Assembly: GCA_015680905.1 (NCBI GenBank)
Contig: CM027377.1
Span: 30,466,501 to 30,530,500, forward strand
DNA length: 64,000 nucleotides
Reading direction: 5' to 3'
Origin: Coptis chinensis
Lineage: Eukaryota; Streptophyta; Magnoliopsida; Ranunculales; Ranunculaceae
Under the pieces are notes generated by a model. It saw only the letters and a program-made list of their open reading frames with translations. It ran no database searches and had not been told where the DNA came from. How positions within the stretch are numbered: position 1 is the first letter of the stretch; each line of letters opens with the position of its first letter. The position numbers and the translations under genes were made by a program. Of the stretch, positions 12,240 to 23,824 are shown piece by piece.

Positions 12240-12650
12240 TTATCTCCGGACATGCATATTATCTACCCAATAGCACCATGGGTCTTGTATTTCAGCGGGC
12301 ATGGCAAGTCCAAGAACAAATGCTAGCAAGAACCATAAAAGCGGTTCCCGACTACGTGTGTGATCACCATGAGTCCAAGCACCATAAGTAGTGCTTGGGA
12401 ACAAATCTTCGAAAAGACTGTTCGGTATTATTGTAGGAGATGTCATCTCGAAACTACGCTCTGGAACAGCAGCAAATGACCGGGAACAACCCATGAGAAA
12501 ATTGGAAATTTTCTGGTCTACGGAAGTCGAGTAGCGGTAGCTCCACTTGCCTTGAGTCGCCTCATTTTTTTTGACAAGGGGCGAGGTGGGGGTAAGAATA
12601 GGAATTTGAGTGATCAAGAATGGAAAAACCAACACCCACCCCAAAAACAA
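12240..12650 (-). CDS. Unrecognised 136-aa ORF specific to element D
   Basis: An open frame of 136 codons downstream of gag-protease, in a stretch of about 400 bp that A and E lack. It begins at a purine tract (GGGGTGGGTG in element sense). The predicted protein has a hydrophobic N-terminus (MFLGWVLVFPFLITQIPIL) and a second hydrophobic stretch near residues 103-120 (PLLWFLLAFVLGLA), so a membrane protein is possible. I recognise no family. It could equally be a chance ORF, and its placement is the only support. Low confidence. Confidence 0.25.
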   Translation of the reverse strand: MFLGWVLVFPFLITQIPILTPTSPLVKKNEATQGKWSYRYSTSVDQKISNFLMGCSRSFAAVPERSFEMTSPTIIPNSLFEDLFPSTTYGAWTHGDHTRSREPLLWFLLAFVLGLAMPAEIQDPWCYWVDNMHVRR

Positions 12651-13128
12651 AATTTTGAAAAATAGGTTTGTAAAAATTTGTTTTAAAAGCGTGGGTCTTT
12701 TAAGGTCGATTCACGAGACTTGCTAGATTACTATTTTTATAGCTTTAAACTTTTTACTTTTTATGAATTAGATTTAATATAAAGGAAAACAATAAGCGAT
12801 AAAGACATAATTCACACCATAGAGAAACATGACTCAAAACCAAGAAAACATGCAAGAGTGGAAGCGTGAATTATGTGAACCGTGGACTTAGGATCGGTAC
12901 TTACAACCACACACTCCATAGGGAGGGCCGGTTACCTGAATGGTGCATTCACCAATATATGAAAATAAAAGGAAATGCACCAAACACAAAAATTGAGTCG
13001 TTTATCGTCAGATACTCAAGACTTTATCTAAATATATGTATGAATATGCAGTTTATCATATATCAACAACCGAAATAGTTGTGGATCGTTCCATAAATAA
13101 ATATCACAGAAAACATATCCAAACACAA

Positions 13129-16100
13129 TCAAGCACCAAGATTTCCCTGACGCCTTGACCTAGTGGAATGAAAGCGAAGTCGGATAGACCTATAACATAA
13201 CCGAGCATGCACCTTATGTTTCATCTTTGAGCGAGAGGGTGTCCTAGTGAATAAGTGTGGAAAAGTGAATGGTTGTGGAAGATATGGTGGATTGGGATAA
13301 GTTTTAGAGAAAAGCATGGAAAAAATGAGGATGTGGGTTTAGCACAAAACTTCATTCATGGTGTAGTTAGGGATTTGTCTCAAGTCTGAAAATGAAGGTG
13401 TCAAGTGGTTTATCCTTGGGAAGTATTTGTTTACTAGGTGGATTTAAAAATCATGAAGCACGGGGAGAAACTAAAGGATCGAGTGCAAACTCGAGGTTCC
13501 TTTGAAAAGGTGGAGGGTGGGGAATATTGGTGATGGAAGGTGAATGATTCTCAGCTAGAGCTCTCAAGTCCATATCATCAGAAATCTTGATATATGCAAG
13601 ACATTCCTCAATAGGTGGGTCAAAAGGATCATTGGGATAGAGATTGAAAAATTCATCTTCCGTCATAGCATTAAGGGATGAATGGTTGTTGGCAAGGGGG
13701 ACTTCATGAAGTGGTAAAAAGCGGTGCAAAAGAGTTGCAGGAATTCTTCTTCGATTTTGTCTACTACCAGGGAGTCATTGTTAAAGTCGGAATTTCCGAA
13801 GGAAAGGAATTTGTTAATCTGTTTCTCCGAAAACATATTTTTGAAGTAATCTTGAGCTAAGCTCTCGATTATGCTAACCTCGCCATTTGTAGATGAATCG
13901 GGATACTGTGTCCTCGTTTTGAAAACATTTACCTCAAGCGAGAAAAGATGGCCAAAGGACAAGGACATCAAACCATGCGGCGGTTTATGGTAGCGTTGGC
14001 GTTAGCCAAGAAGGGGCGCCCTAAAATGATAGGTACTGAGTCGTTAGTGACTTACGTGTCGAGGATAACGAAGTAAATTTTGGGTAGTAAAATTTTGGAC
14101 TTTAACCCGACGTTTTCAACCACACCCTTAGGATACTTAATAGACCGATCGGCTAATTGCAATGTCATTTTAGTAGGTTGCATCTCCTCTAGACCTATTT
14201 GTTTATACAAATAAAAGCGGGAGTAAGTTAACACTAGCCCCGTGTCTAGTAAGCGGTCGATCGTCGTGTGAGAATCTCTAAGGTGCATTGTCTGATGGGG
14301 CGACCGAGGGTCCTTGTACTTAACAATTCCATTATTTTCGGATAAAGTTGGGGCTGGTCGGTTAGAAAAGCGTCTTTAGGTATGTTGGTCTTCGCCTAGT
14401 AGTGCCACAACTCCTTAAGAAACTTAAGCGTGGTTAGGTAGCTTTTTATAGCCGAGAAAAGGAAGGTTTATCGTTAGATTTTTGAAAGCGTTCCTAATCT
14501 CCTCAAAGTTAGTATCCACGGTTAGCATGGCTAATTTATGAGGGAGCGGTGGTTTAAGCTCTATATTTAGCGTATGGCTCGACTTGATGTGTAACCTTGG
14601 CTTTTTACGTTTCTTAGGTTGTGGTTTAAGCGGGTACCTCTACGGTGGTAGGTTCTTGGTTTCTATTTGGTATCTAGTTCGATATCCGGTGTAGGGGAAT
14701 CTTGATGGGGTAACTATAGGCATAGTTACTTTGTTATCAACCACTCTTCGAGCGGAGAGTGGTGATGGATTTAGCCCGACCCTACGGATGTAGTTTCGTA
14801 CTAGTATTACCGTTTACCTCAAGGGTGTGTTCTTTGTTCTAGGGTTGGGTATCGCTTGGCACGGAAACACGCCTTTTGGTTGGGCTTTCTCTTGGGCTAC
14901 TTGTTGGTTTAAATTATTAGCGGATTGTAGAATGTGTTGGTTAGATTGAGCCATGGTTTGGAAAAGTTGTTGGCTCACTTGTATGAAGGTGTCAAGGCGA
15001 TCGGTTGTGTGGGTGTAGTAGTCACGGGTGGTGTGTATTTGGAACTATCTCGCGTTGATTATTTATGGGCGGATTGATGATAGTTATTTACGGAACGATA
15101 CCTCTATTAGCATTATAATTATTATAACTACATTGACCTTGTGCTTGACTTTGTCGAGGTTAAGCTTGGTTGTTATAATTATTATAATTACCACGATCTG
15201 TCCTTGTTGTGGTGGAGCTTGGTTATAAGCGTGCGTTGGCCTAACATATTGATTATTGTACCCTGTAGGTGTGACTTGTTGGTTATTTCTCCAACCGAAG
15301 TTGGGATTTTGTCTCAAAGGCGTTAGGTTCACTATTAATGGAACAAGAATGTTCATAGGCTATAGGACGATTAAAGTCGGGAGGCTCGGGACTCAACGAA
15401 ACTACATGGATTTGAATTTACATTCATGGCGGGGATAGGCTTTTGTTGTCTGAAATGGCCTCTACCTTTTGTGAGGGATTCAATTAGAGTTTTAAGCTCG
15501 GGATCTGATTTAACCTCAAACATCTTGGTAGCCTTAAGCTGTTGAAGAAGAACTAGCGGAGGGGAGTAATCGTCACTACCCCCAATTATTATTACGCTTA
15601 GTCCGATCTTCCAAAATTTATATGCCTCTGAGGCTCCTTTACTTAGGAAACTACCCCATTCATTATGTCTAGGACTTCTTTATGGTGGTGTAGAAGTCCT
15701 TTGAAAAGGCACGAACTAACGTGTCTTTTGCTAGGTGATAGTGTGGACACTCTATAAGGAGATCGGTGAAAGCGATTCCAAGCCTCTGAAAATGATTCAT
15801 GAGGATTACGCGAGAAAGAAGTGAATCTTGGAAAGCATTTCATCCGTCTTTAGGGGTGGGTAAAAATGTTCCATAAACATTTGAACAAGTTTGGCCCACG
15901 AGTCCACGAGAATTAGGACAGGCGTTAACCAAAAGCGCAGCTTTATCACTAAGGTGAAAGGGAATACCCTCAATTTAATTTATTCGCACCAACCGTAGGA
16001 TGGTGGAATGTTATAAGGACTTGTTCAATCCTACTGCGCGTGTAATTTGATAAGGTTTTCATGGTCTAAACCATGAAAAGCGGGTAATAAATTAAATATA

Positions 16101-16343
16101 TTTGTGGGGATGCGGAAATCCCCTTTGGAGTGCTCCGCTAGAAGCGATGCAAGATTTAGGGCTATCGCTCGAGGCTTTATAAAAGTCGAGAGAGATGAGT
16201 CTCTCTTTCTTCATCCATAATATCGGTGGTGTGTGTGAAATAGTAGCTAGAGGTGTAGTGGGTGGGAAACTAGATAGACTTGTTTGTTGGCGTTGCCATG
16301 TAATTACGTTAGTTGTTTTTCTTCGACCGGACCTTAATCTCAT
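13129..16343 (-). pseudogene. gag-protease remnant of element D
   Basis: Starts at ATG 16343 (MRLRSGRRKTTNV), the Athila gag start. Scattered frames give the capsid part (NPHESFSEAWNRF near 15800), an Asn-rich linker (LRQNPNFGWRNNQQ near 15300, as in B), protease (LYKQIGLEEMQPTKMTLQLADRSIKYPKG near 14200), and the C-terminal Pro-rich and basic tail (TPSRSKMKHKVHARLCYRSIR near 13200). There are many frameshifts and stops. Gag is nearest to B while the tail is shared with A and E, so D may be a mosaic. No RT or integrase follows. Confidence 0.78.
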
Positions 16344-16904
16344 GCAAGACTAAGTCGAACTTAACTAAACATGCAACACTCCAAACAATTACGATATACT
16401 AGTAGAAACCTCTAGCGGAGATGCACGAGGTGTGGAAGAAAGGAATACCGATTGCGTCCTTGCCCGGCTTATGAATAGCGTCTTGTTTTCGTGTTCAATG
16501 TATATAACAAGTTAAAAACACTGAAAAACTTGAAAAATCGAAATTGAAACAAAACTGTGGAAATTGGCGGCAAATTTCAACTTAGAGTGGCGGCATTTCG
16601 CTTTGAAGCGTGATCGCTCCGTGTTCGATAACTTAGTGCTGGTCGCTTCGGTATGGGGCTGGTCGGCTCTATGTTCGATAACTTAAGCGTGGGTCATTTT
16701 CGGTATGGGGGCTGGTCGCTCAAGGTTCGGCGTTTGAAGCGAGGCTTCGCTTTGAAGCTTGATCGCTCTCGGTGTAATTTTCGCGGAACTTTTCAATCTT
16801 TGAAAGCGAACAACCCACGGTATGAATCAAACAAGGGTGGGTGGGTGAAATGGGACTTAAAAATGACTAATTATACTATGAAAACAATGCTAAAGTGAAA
16901 CTAA
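16344..16904 (-). other. 5' leader of element D with GC-rich repeats
   Basis: Noncoding leader between primer site and gag. It has two ~50-bp tandem units (16621-16670 and 16671-16722, each with TGTTCGATAACTTA and GGTATGGGG) framed by copies of TTCGCTTTGAAGC at 16597 and 16746. A quadruplex-like run (GGGTGGGTGGGTGAAATGGG) is at 16835-16854. Confidence 0.7.
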
Positions 16905-16920
16905 GACGGCAGCGGCGCCA
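16905..16920 (-). promoter_or_regulatory. Primer binding site of element D (tRNA-Asp type)
   Basis: In element sense TGGCGCCGCTGCCGTC, next to the LTR after a 3-nt spacer. It fits the 3' end of plant tRNA-Asp over about 14 bases, as usual in Athila elements. Confidence 0.8.
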
Positions 16921-16923
16921 TTT

Positions 16924-18390
16924 TAATAAACATAAAATTGATAGTTTACCTACGAAATGAACGATAATACTCAAAACGTAAGTAAACTAAAACTTTTTAC
17001 GTGTCTATATTTATCAAAGTTTCTACTCTCAATTTTATCGAAATAGAGTGGAGTAACAAATTCGTTCCACTCCTAGATCTCTAGCATGGAGTGTTTTCTA
17101 ATCTAATTGATCAGTCTTAAGTCTAATGAGAGCTTTACGAAGGGTGTTATACTACGATACAATATGAAATTGATTATGTTGAATTTAAACTACGAATGCT
17201 ATGGAAATATGATTGTTTTTGAATCTAGATAAAGGATTAGAGGGGGATTGAATCCACCTCGAATCCAACTTAATAACCTAGCATAGATTCTTGTATCTCA
17301 ATTCTTACGTTCTTACGGCAAGAATTTTGAGTTCTAATCCCTAGTGTTCATGGCATTTCTACCAAATACTAACTAGCATGTGAAGTTCGTCCACCCATTC
17401 TCATGGCGAATCACGACCTTCTAGAGTGGAATAGATTCTACAATGCTTCTACACTATACCACTAAGTTTTCATCAAAGCTTCATCAACCCCTCTAATGGA
17501 GGTTTTAGCCTTGAGTCATCAACCCATCATTTCCCATTGAATTATAACTACACATCATATTAAAATTCTAACTTAACTAATTTAAATAACAATAATTAAA
17601 ATCTAATTAACAACTAAGAAATGATAATCAACAAGAATTAAAACTAGATCTAATAGATTGAAATAACAAAAACGGAAATGACAAGAATAATCACTATTTT
17701 ATTTATCTAATGAATGATATTCAATGATTCAAGAAATTAATCTAAAACAAGAAAATGAAATTCTAAAACTCATTAATGGAGGCTAACTAATCTAATTCTA
17801 ATCTAGGTCTAACTATCTACCATTAACAAAGAGTGAAGCTTTGGTTTTTATACATTCAGATCTAAAAATCGTGCATGGGCTTGGAGCCATGTTTTGGGCC
17901 AGAGAATCAGGCCCAAAACCCAATACTTTCAGTCCAAAAAGGCCTCTTCAGCTGCAGTTGGCTTCAACAAACTTTTTGTCCACTTCTGCTCCTCTGATTG
18001 GGTCAAGGCTTGGACCATTGGAAAGCTCTTTCCGAGTCGGTCGTTTTGACATAAGGTAGGCCCAATTCCAAGGTCTGAGTCCAAAGATACAGCCTTCGGA
18101 AGTTTTGCTGACTTTGTGTACTGTTTCTGCCCGCGTCGACTTTTCAGCTTTTGACCGGGCTTTAGAAAGGCTTTGTCTTCTTCAATCTTGGCCTTTAATC
18201 ACAGAACTCCTTAGCAACCGACCTTTGCTTCTTTATCTCGCTAAAGTGGCACATTTCTGCACATAATGGACTTTGAAGCCTGAAATGCATAAAAACACGT
18301 AATCAATGTTAACTCTTAATTATTACTCACATAATTGGTCTAAAAGTATGACTGTTACAGGGTTAAAACTACAGTTTTGGGCTCTTATCA
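16924..18390 (-). repeat. 5' LTR of element D
   Basis: 1467 bp, near-identical partner of 8982-10461. The right-hand target duplication GCAGG follows at 18391-18395. Confidence 0.9.
17843..17854 (-). promoter_or_regulatory. TATA box in the 5' LTR of D
   Basis: In element sense TGTATAAAAACC, a good plant TATA box about 0.9 kb before the primer site. The 3' LTR has the same sequence at 9913-9924. Transcription would start about 30 nt downstream, near 17815. Confidence 0.55.
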
Positions 18391-18395
18391 GCAGG

Positions 18396-19214
18396 TAACT
18401 AACTTTTATTTGGAACAAGTCTTTCTCTTATTTTTCTACATTTTATTATATTTCTCATACTCATCACTTAGGCAGGTTATTTTATTTGGGGGGTTAATAG
18501 ATGGGTAAGGAATTTTTGGTGAAAGTGAAAGGTTTGATGAAAGGTTCAGTGGAGTGACTAGCGGTGAAATTTGTAACAGGTAAGAATTTTTAGCTATGTC
18601 GATCCAAAGAAGGCCTAATTTCTCGCCTAGGGTTTGGATAGTGATCAAGTTGGTCGACGCGTGATTTTCTCTATTCGGAAAAACTACTCCTCTGTGTCAT
18701 CACACACATATCACTCATGTCGAGGCTTTTGGTTAGATTCTCACAGAATTGATAGTTTAAGTAGACTAACAGTGGGTTCCAAAAACTTACTGCTATGTAC
18801 AATCAATGATACTCAGTGCATGAATACTCATGAAAAGATGTAAAAACTATTGCATACGTATTATTTTAAGTTTCTTAAAAATGAATCCTAATTCGAATGC
18901 TAATGTGAGACTTCTAGACAATTTTCATCATTGAAAAGGAAACAAGACTTTGTTACTAAATACATTTACTAACAAGAAAATAGAAACTATATACAGTCTA
19001 CAAGTTGCCTAATTTTTGCTACAGGTTTAAAGCACTCCCAAACAGAATGATGCTTAGTCTTCGAAGTAGAAAAAAAATAGATAAAGAAAGGAATTACCTA
19101 ATAACCGTGAGCAAAATTAGAGCTGGATTGCTGGAACAGAAAGTTATGGTAACATAATATATTATACAGAAAAAGAAAAACAATAGCACAATATATATAA
19201 CTATATACAATTTC
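18396..19214 (-). other. 3' untranslated region of B, distal part
   Basis: Continues the B 3' UTR from 8976 across D. It is noncoding and carries the internal PPT-like module at 19031-19066 (in reverse CTTCGAAGACTAAGCATCAT then CTGTTTGGGAGTG). Confidence 0.75.
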
Positions 19215-20224
19215 CTACTCAAGTTTACCATCTAGGATGTGGTGATGGTCTGGCGTCTTTTTTAGTGAAATACATTTCCTTAGCATCGTGCCAAAATATA
19301 ATATTTTCCCAAATGGTGGCCCATTCTTGTTCACGGATTCGTTCAAATGTTTCAACATCTTATTATCATCCGAATAACAATGAACATGTCTCAAGTATTG
19401 TGCAAGACGTTTCCATTGCCTAAATCTTAATGAATGAATGATTTTGTTTGCTGGGCACATAGAATCTACCTTGACCCAGTCATGAAAAGTAGTTGAAAAC
19501 TGTGGGAAATGTGTCTTCGTGATTCGGCAAGCGGTTATATGTAAAAGTATATACTGATCCCGAACAGTGCAAGCTCGTTTCAGATTGGAGATAACACAGT
19601 TTAAGATATCAAAGAATGCATGACCTTGGGCAAGCGCATTGAAGACTACACATGCAGCATCATTGGCGGTCGAGAAATGCCAATCTCTTATGATGTTCAG
19701 AAGGACAAACAACATCGTATTTACCACGTTCATGGTCATGCTGGCTAAGGGAATGGTGATTTCTAGCCATCTGCCAAGTTTAGTTCCTTCATCTTTAATT
19801 TCAAGACCATCACCGTATGTTGCGCGAAAAGCAGGCCATGAAAATGAACGAGTAGAGTTGTGAAAAATGTATGGCCATGTTGCTGCCGGCTCGTGATATA
19901 GAAGATCCAAAGTTAGGGCAAGCGTTGGCAGAGAAAAGACATGGTGTGTGCCACCAACTTGGATTGTGAATCCATCTAAGAAAAAGCCATGAGCAGCGTT
20001 GAATGCTGGTGTATCTTCCATATTAGCATAAAAGTAGGCGGCCAAACTTGGAGAATAAGTTTGGTCAGGTCGAATACAAGGGAAGACCACCCGATGTTAG
20101 TAATGTAATCACGGAAATGAAGGCCATAAGCATCGGAATCCATCATAGCCTGAAAGGATTGCTCAGGTATGATTTTCAGAGGTGCCATGCTTGATGAAGA
20201 TGCTACGCTTGATGAAAAAGCCAT
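19215..20224 (-). pseudogene. Env-position ORF 3 of element B
   Basis: Starts at ATG 20224 (MAFSSSVASSSSMAPLKIIP) and shifts frame near 20090 into a 290-codon frame ending at 19215. It has the same layout as ORF1 and ORF2: a short Ser-rich start, a YFYANM motif matching the FYQF/FYNN motif of the others, a VGGTHHVFSLPTLALTL segment matching YGQRFELTREIIS, then a long helical part. I match the pattern from memory to the putative plant transposon protein type (PF20167-like) and am not certain of it. It lies downstream of integrase, where Athila elements carry an env-like gene, but no clear signal peptide or fusion peptide is visible. Function unknown. Confidence 0.6.
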
Positions 20225-20694
20225 GTGTGATGGAGTAGAGCGATGGGTAATGCAAAGATTCCTGACAGACTATCAATAAGTGTACGTGAGGAAGCATCCA
20301 AAATGAAGTAGCCACGTTGCGAATAGCAACATGAGAGTCCAATCGGAAAGAATATGTCGCCCACGCTTAATGGATAAAGATGGTTCTGAAGAAAAATGTC
20401 CAATAAAGTTTGATTAAATGGATGACAGAGTATGGAAGAAGATAGACTCCTCCTGTAATCAAATTTAAAATACATGTTAAAATTTGATTATTGGATACAA
20501 CAACGTGAATTATGATAATTCTAGTATGTCTAGTTTATAATAGAGCACAGAAAGATAACAACAATATTAATTAAAGGAGAACACGACGAAACACTTAATA
20601 ATAATAATTTTATTTTATTTATTTTAGGGAAAATTGAGTTTTGTAAAAACAGAACGCAACCCCCCTTCCCCTTTTATTTTTTGAAGGTAGAAAA
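20225..20694 (-). other. Spacer between env-position ORFs 2 and 3
   Basis: Mostly noncoding. It has a 28-bp block (20634-20661, core TTGTAAAAACAGAACGCAAC) next to a T/A-rich run. The block recurs at 32907-32934 upstream of ORF1, so the duplicated module includes untranslated sequence. Confidence 0.6.
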
Positions 20695-21781
20695 TCATGG
20701 ATCAGGATGATGATGAGGATGGTGATAGGAATGCAAATTGTGGACAACACTTTTCAGTTCATCAATTTGTTGGATAAGTTGGAGTTGAAGGGCCCCCTGG
20801 TTGCCAGAGATCATAGTTTGATTCTCTATTAGAAGAGTGTGATTTTCTAATGACTGAGAGTGAGTTTCCAAGATTGCCTCTTGATCAACATCATGCATTG
20901 CTTGACGTTCTTGGAAATCCTATAAGACTTTTGATGATGATTTCTTGACGGGCGTGTAGTTCCCGCATGCCTTGATAAAGAAATTGAACGCCTTCCATGG
21001 GATTAAAAATGTTCTGCAAGGCATGTTCATTAAAGAAATGTTCAAAATTTGAGCTTTGGTTGTCCTGTTCATCTGCTAGACTATCTGGAGTCCAAAACCC
21101 AACGGAGCAGCCTGTGTGAAGCATAGTAATGGCCGCTCTTTGAAGAGGTATCTCTGGAGCAATTATTGGTTAGCCCCAACACGTCATGATTTTCGTGACT
21201 AAAGTAGGCAGAGGTGCTAACCTTTTAGTTTTCCTGGTGATCGCGTTCCAAAGGTGTTGGATTAGGCAAAAATCATCCCTTTGATTCTGCATAATCCAGA
21301 GTAGGTGGAGTTGAGGTTTTCTCACTTCAGATTGGTATGATGTACCTACCACATTGTGTCCCAACCAGTGGAGCACAACTCGTTGATTCTGTTTCAAAGA
21401 GTGTTGCAGAATAATATGATGTCTATTTCCGACTTCGCCACGAGATACGGTGGCACGTAGTAAAGATTTGACACAATCAAATGTTGACTCTAGAAGGTGG
21501 AACTCCTGTGTATTCATTGGAATTTGAAGTATGTCGGAGATAATTTCCCTAGTCAATTCAAATCGTTGTCCATAGACATTGAAATAGAATTTTCCATTTT
21601 CAGGTCCGCTAAATTGATAGAACATCAAAACCAATTCTCTAGAATAATCAGCTGCTGAATGATATAGAAAAGGCAACCATCCTCGACGTACAATTTCTGT
21701 GTCAAAATAAGGAGAAAATTGGCCATCATCAAAAAGTTTCAGGTAGTCTTTTTTGGGCACTATCTTTCTTGGTTGATCCAT
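20695..21781 (-). pseudogene. Env-position ORF 2 of element B
   Basis: Starts at ATG 21781 (MDQPRKIVPKKDYLKLFDDG) and reads to a stop at 21170. The same frame then reopens to about 20891 (GFWTPDSLADEQ, FFNEHALQNIFNPMEGVQFL), and one frameshift leads to a tail rich in Gln and His (HSYHHPHHHPDP). It is clearly homologous to ORF1: LVLMFYQF with LVLKFYNN, HSLKQNQRVVLHWLGHNVVGTS with HSLRRNQLVVTQWLAYNVIGTS, RLAPLPTLVTKIM with RLAPLTVLVTQLM. Putative plant-transposon protein domain (PF20167-like, from memory). No catalytic motif is seen. The C-terminal part looks coiled-coil forming. Confidence 0.68.
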
Positions 21782-22163
21782 TTGAAAGTGTAAGAGATGG
21801 AGGGATAGTGGAGACTCTGTGAAATGAAAATGGCTGAAATGAAGAGATTTATAGCCAATATAGGATCTTGTAAGAATCAGGATGCCAAGTGCAGTTATAT
21901 CTAGAATTAATATGTGAAAACACAAGTGAACCATATGGTGTTGGTACACATAATTGTGTACAGCAACTATGGGTATCCATAGTATGTTTTTTCATGTCAG
22001 ATGTCCAACAACAATTAATGAGGAATTAAAATGATAGAAAGTATGGAGGAAGGTTTCACAAGGCAGTTAGACCTACACGTAATTTCAGAATTGATGATCA
22101 TACCTCAATAAAGGAAGCTGGATAGAATTATCGAGCTGTGTGTGCGACAATTGTTTAGGTGTA
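21782..22163 (-). other. B spacer upstream of ORF 2, up to element E
   Basis: No coding sequence seen. The E target duplication GTGTA is at 22159-22163. The sequence continues at 30565 across E. Confidence 0.6.
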
Positions 22164-23719
22164 TGATAAATACAAAAGTTAAGTAAACTAACTATCTATG
22201 CATAAACACAAATAATCAATTAAATAAATAAGTGATTAGATCAATATTCCTACTCTCAATTCATTATACAATATAGAGAGTCAGGATTCGTTCCACTCTT
22301 AATCTATCAAGACTAAACGAATTCAATTAATCAAACACAAGGAAACAATAGTGAGAACAATGAGAGTAGTGTTGTGATTTATTTAAACTAAACCTAATTA
22401 TAAATTATTTAAACTAACAATGTAATAAACTAATTATAAATTAAACCAATTTAAAATAAACAATTAAAAAGTGAATTTAATGAATTGGAAGAACATAGAG
22501 GAAGGATTAATCAATCTATGTGAAGCTATGATTATTCTAACTAGTTTCTCATGTTTTAATCTTAACCTTTATTAATCTACACAAGGTAAAACAATAAAAG
22601 CCACAATTTATTATTGATCCCTAACCAATCCTAACAATCTCTGTATTAAGATATGATTAGCATAAGAGAAATTCTCCTCCACAAATCTCTTTGTGGAGTT
22701 TCCTTTATCTAGTTCAACTTCTATAATCTTTATCTCTAGACAATTATAAAACTTGAACTTGAAGCACATAAGACAATAAGAAAACTAAATAAGAACAATC
22801 ATAACCCTCACATATACTTCATAAGACTCCTCTAATGGAGTTTTTAGCCTAGTTTCATTAGGTTCATTAACAATAAACAATAATAATAAGATATAATTAA
22901 ATTAAACTAAACTTGATTAAAATAACTTGAATTCGAATTTGAAGATTGAAATATAAATTAAGTATTTTATTCTAGGATTCAAAACTTGTTCTAACAACTA
23001 ATATAATTGACAACTAACTAGATTAATATATATAAACTAATTTAATGAATAAAAACTAACTATTGGATTATTAACTAACTAAAAACTAAGTATAAAACTA
23101 ATTTTTTGATCTAGATCTAGCTATCCTTAAGAGCTAAGTATTTGTTTGTTAAATGGAGGAGACCATATCCACAAAATCGTGCATGGGTTGAGGAGCCTGT
23201 TTTGGGTTGGAAAATCGAGCCCAAAACCTCAGTACTTCAGTCTACAAAGGGCTTTTCAGCTGGATTTGACTTCAACAGCCTTTTCATCTACTTTTGCTCC
23301 TCTAATTGGGTCAAAGTTGAGACCATTGGAAAGAGTTTTCCAAGACGGTCGTTTTGACATAAGGTAGGCCCAATTCCGAGGTTTGAGTCCAAAGATACGG
23401 CCTTCGGAAGTTCTGCTGACTTTTGTGTGCTGTTTCTGCTCGCGTTGACTTTGACTTTTCATCTTTGACTGGGCTTTAAAACGGCTTTTTCTCCTTGAAT
23501 CTTGGCCTTTTATCATAGAACTTCTTAGCAACCAACCCTTGCTTCTTTATCTCGCAAAATGGGCGCATTTTTGCACATATTTGACTCCAATGCCTGAAAT
23601 ACATAAGAACACGATAACATTACTAACTCTTACTTATTAATCACATAATTGGTCAAAAGTGATATTGTTAAAAGTGATATTGTTAAAAGGGTTAAAACTA
23701 CAGTTTTGGGCTCTTATCA
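22164..23719 (-). repeat. 3' LTR of element E
   Basis: 1556 bp, TGATAAATACAAAAG to GGGCTCTTATCA. Closely matches 29020-30559. Confidence 0.9.
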
Positions 23720-23824
23720 AATCACCCCCAAACAGTATTTTTCTTGTCCTCAAGCAAATATGAGAAATTAGAATAAGTGACCAAAAATGGAGTTCTAACT
23801 AATCTTGTTTCGCCGAGTGCGATT

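Larger units (their letters stand above)
8982..18390 (-). mobile_element. Element D: non-autonomous Athila-type LTR retrotransposon
   Basis: Complete 9.4 kb element with LTRs 8982-10461 and 16924-18390 and target duplication GCAGG (8977-8981 and 18391-18395). The primer site at 16905-16920 matches tRNA-Asp for about 14 bases. The PPT in reverse is at 10462. The interior has only degenerate gag-protease and no RT or integrase. The LTRs are nearly identical while the interior is heavily broken. Both LTRs have TAAT where TGAT is expected, so the element ends in TA in its own sense. Confidence 0.9.

Noticed and set aside
13129..16343. Apparent excess of AAGCG words in element D
   Set aside because: They look frequent on the plus strand of D's interior, but I did not count them against composition and related elements use similar words. 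A k-mer count could reopen this.
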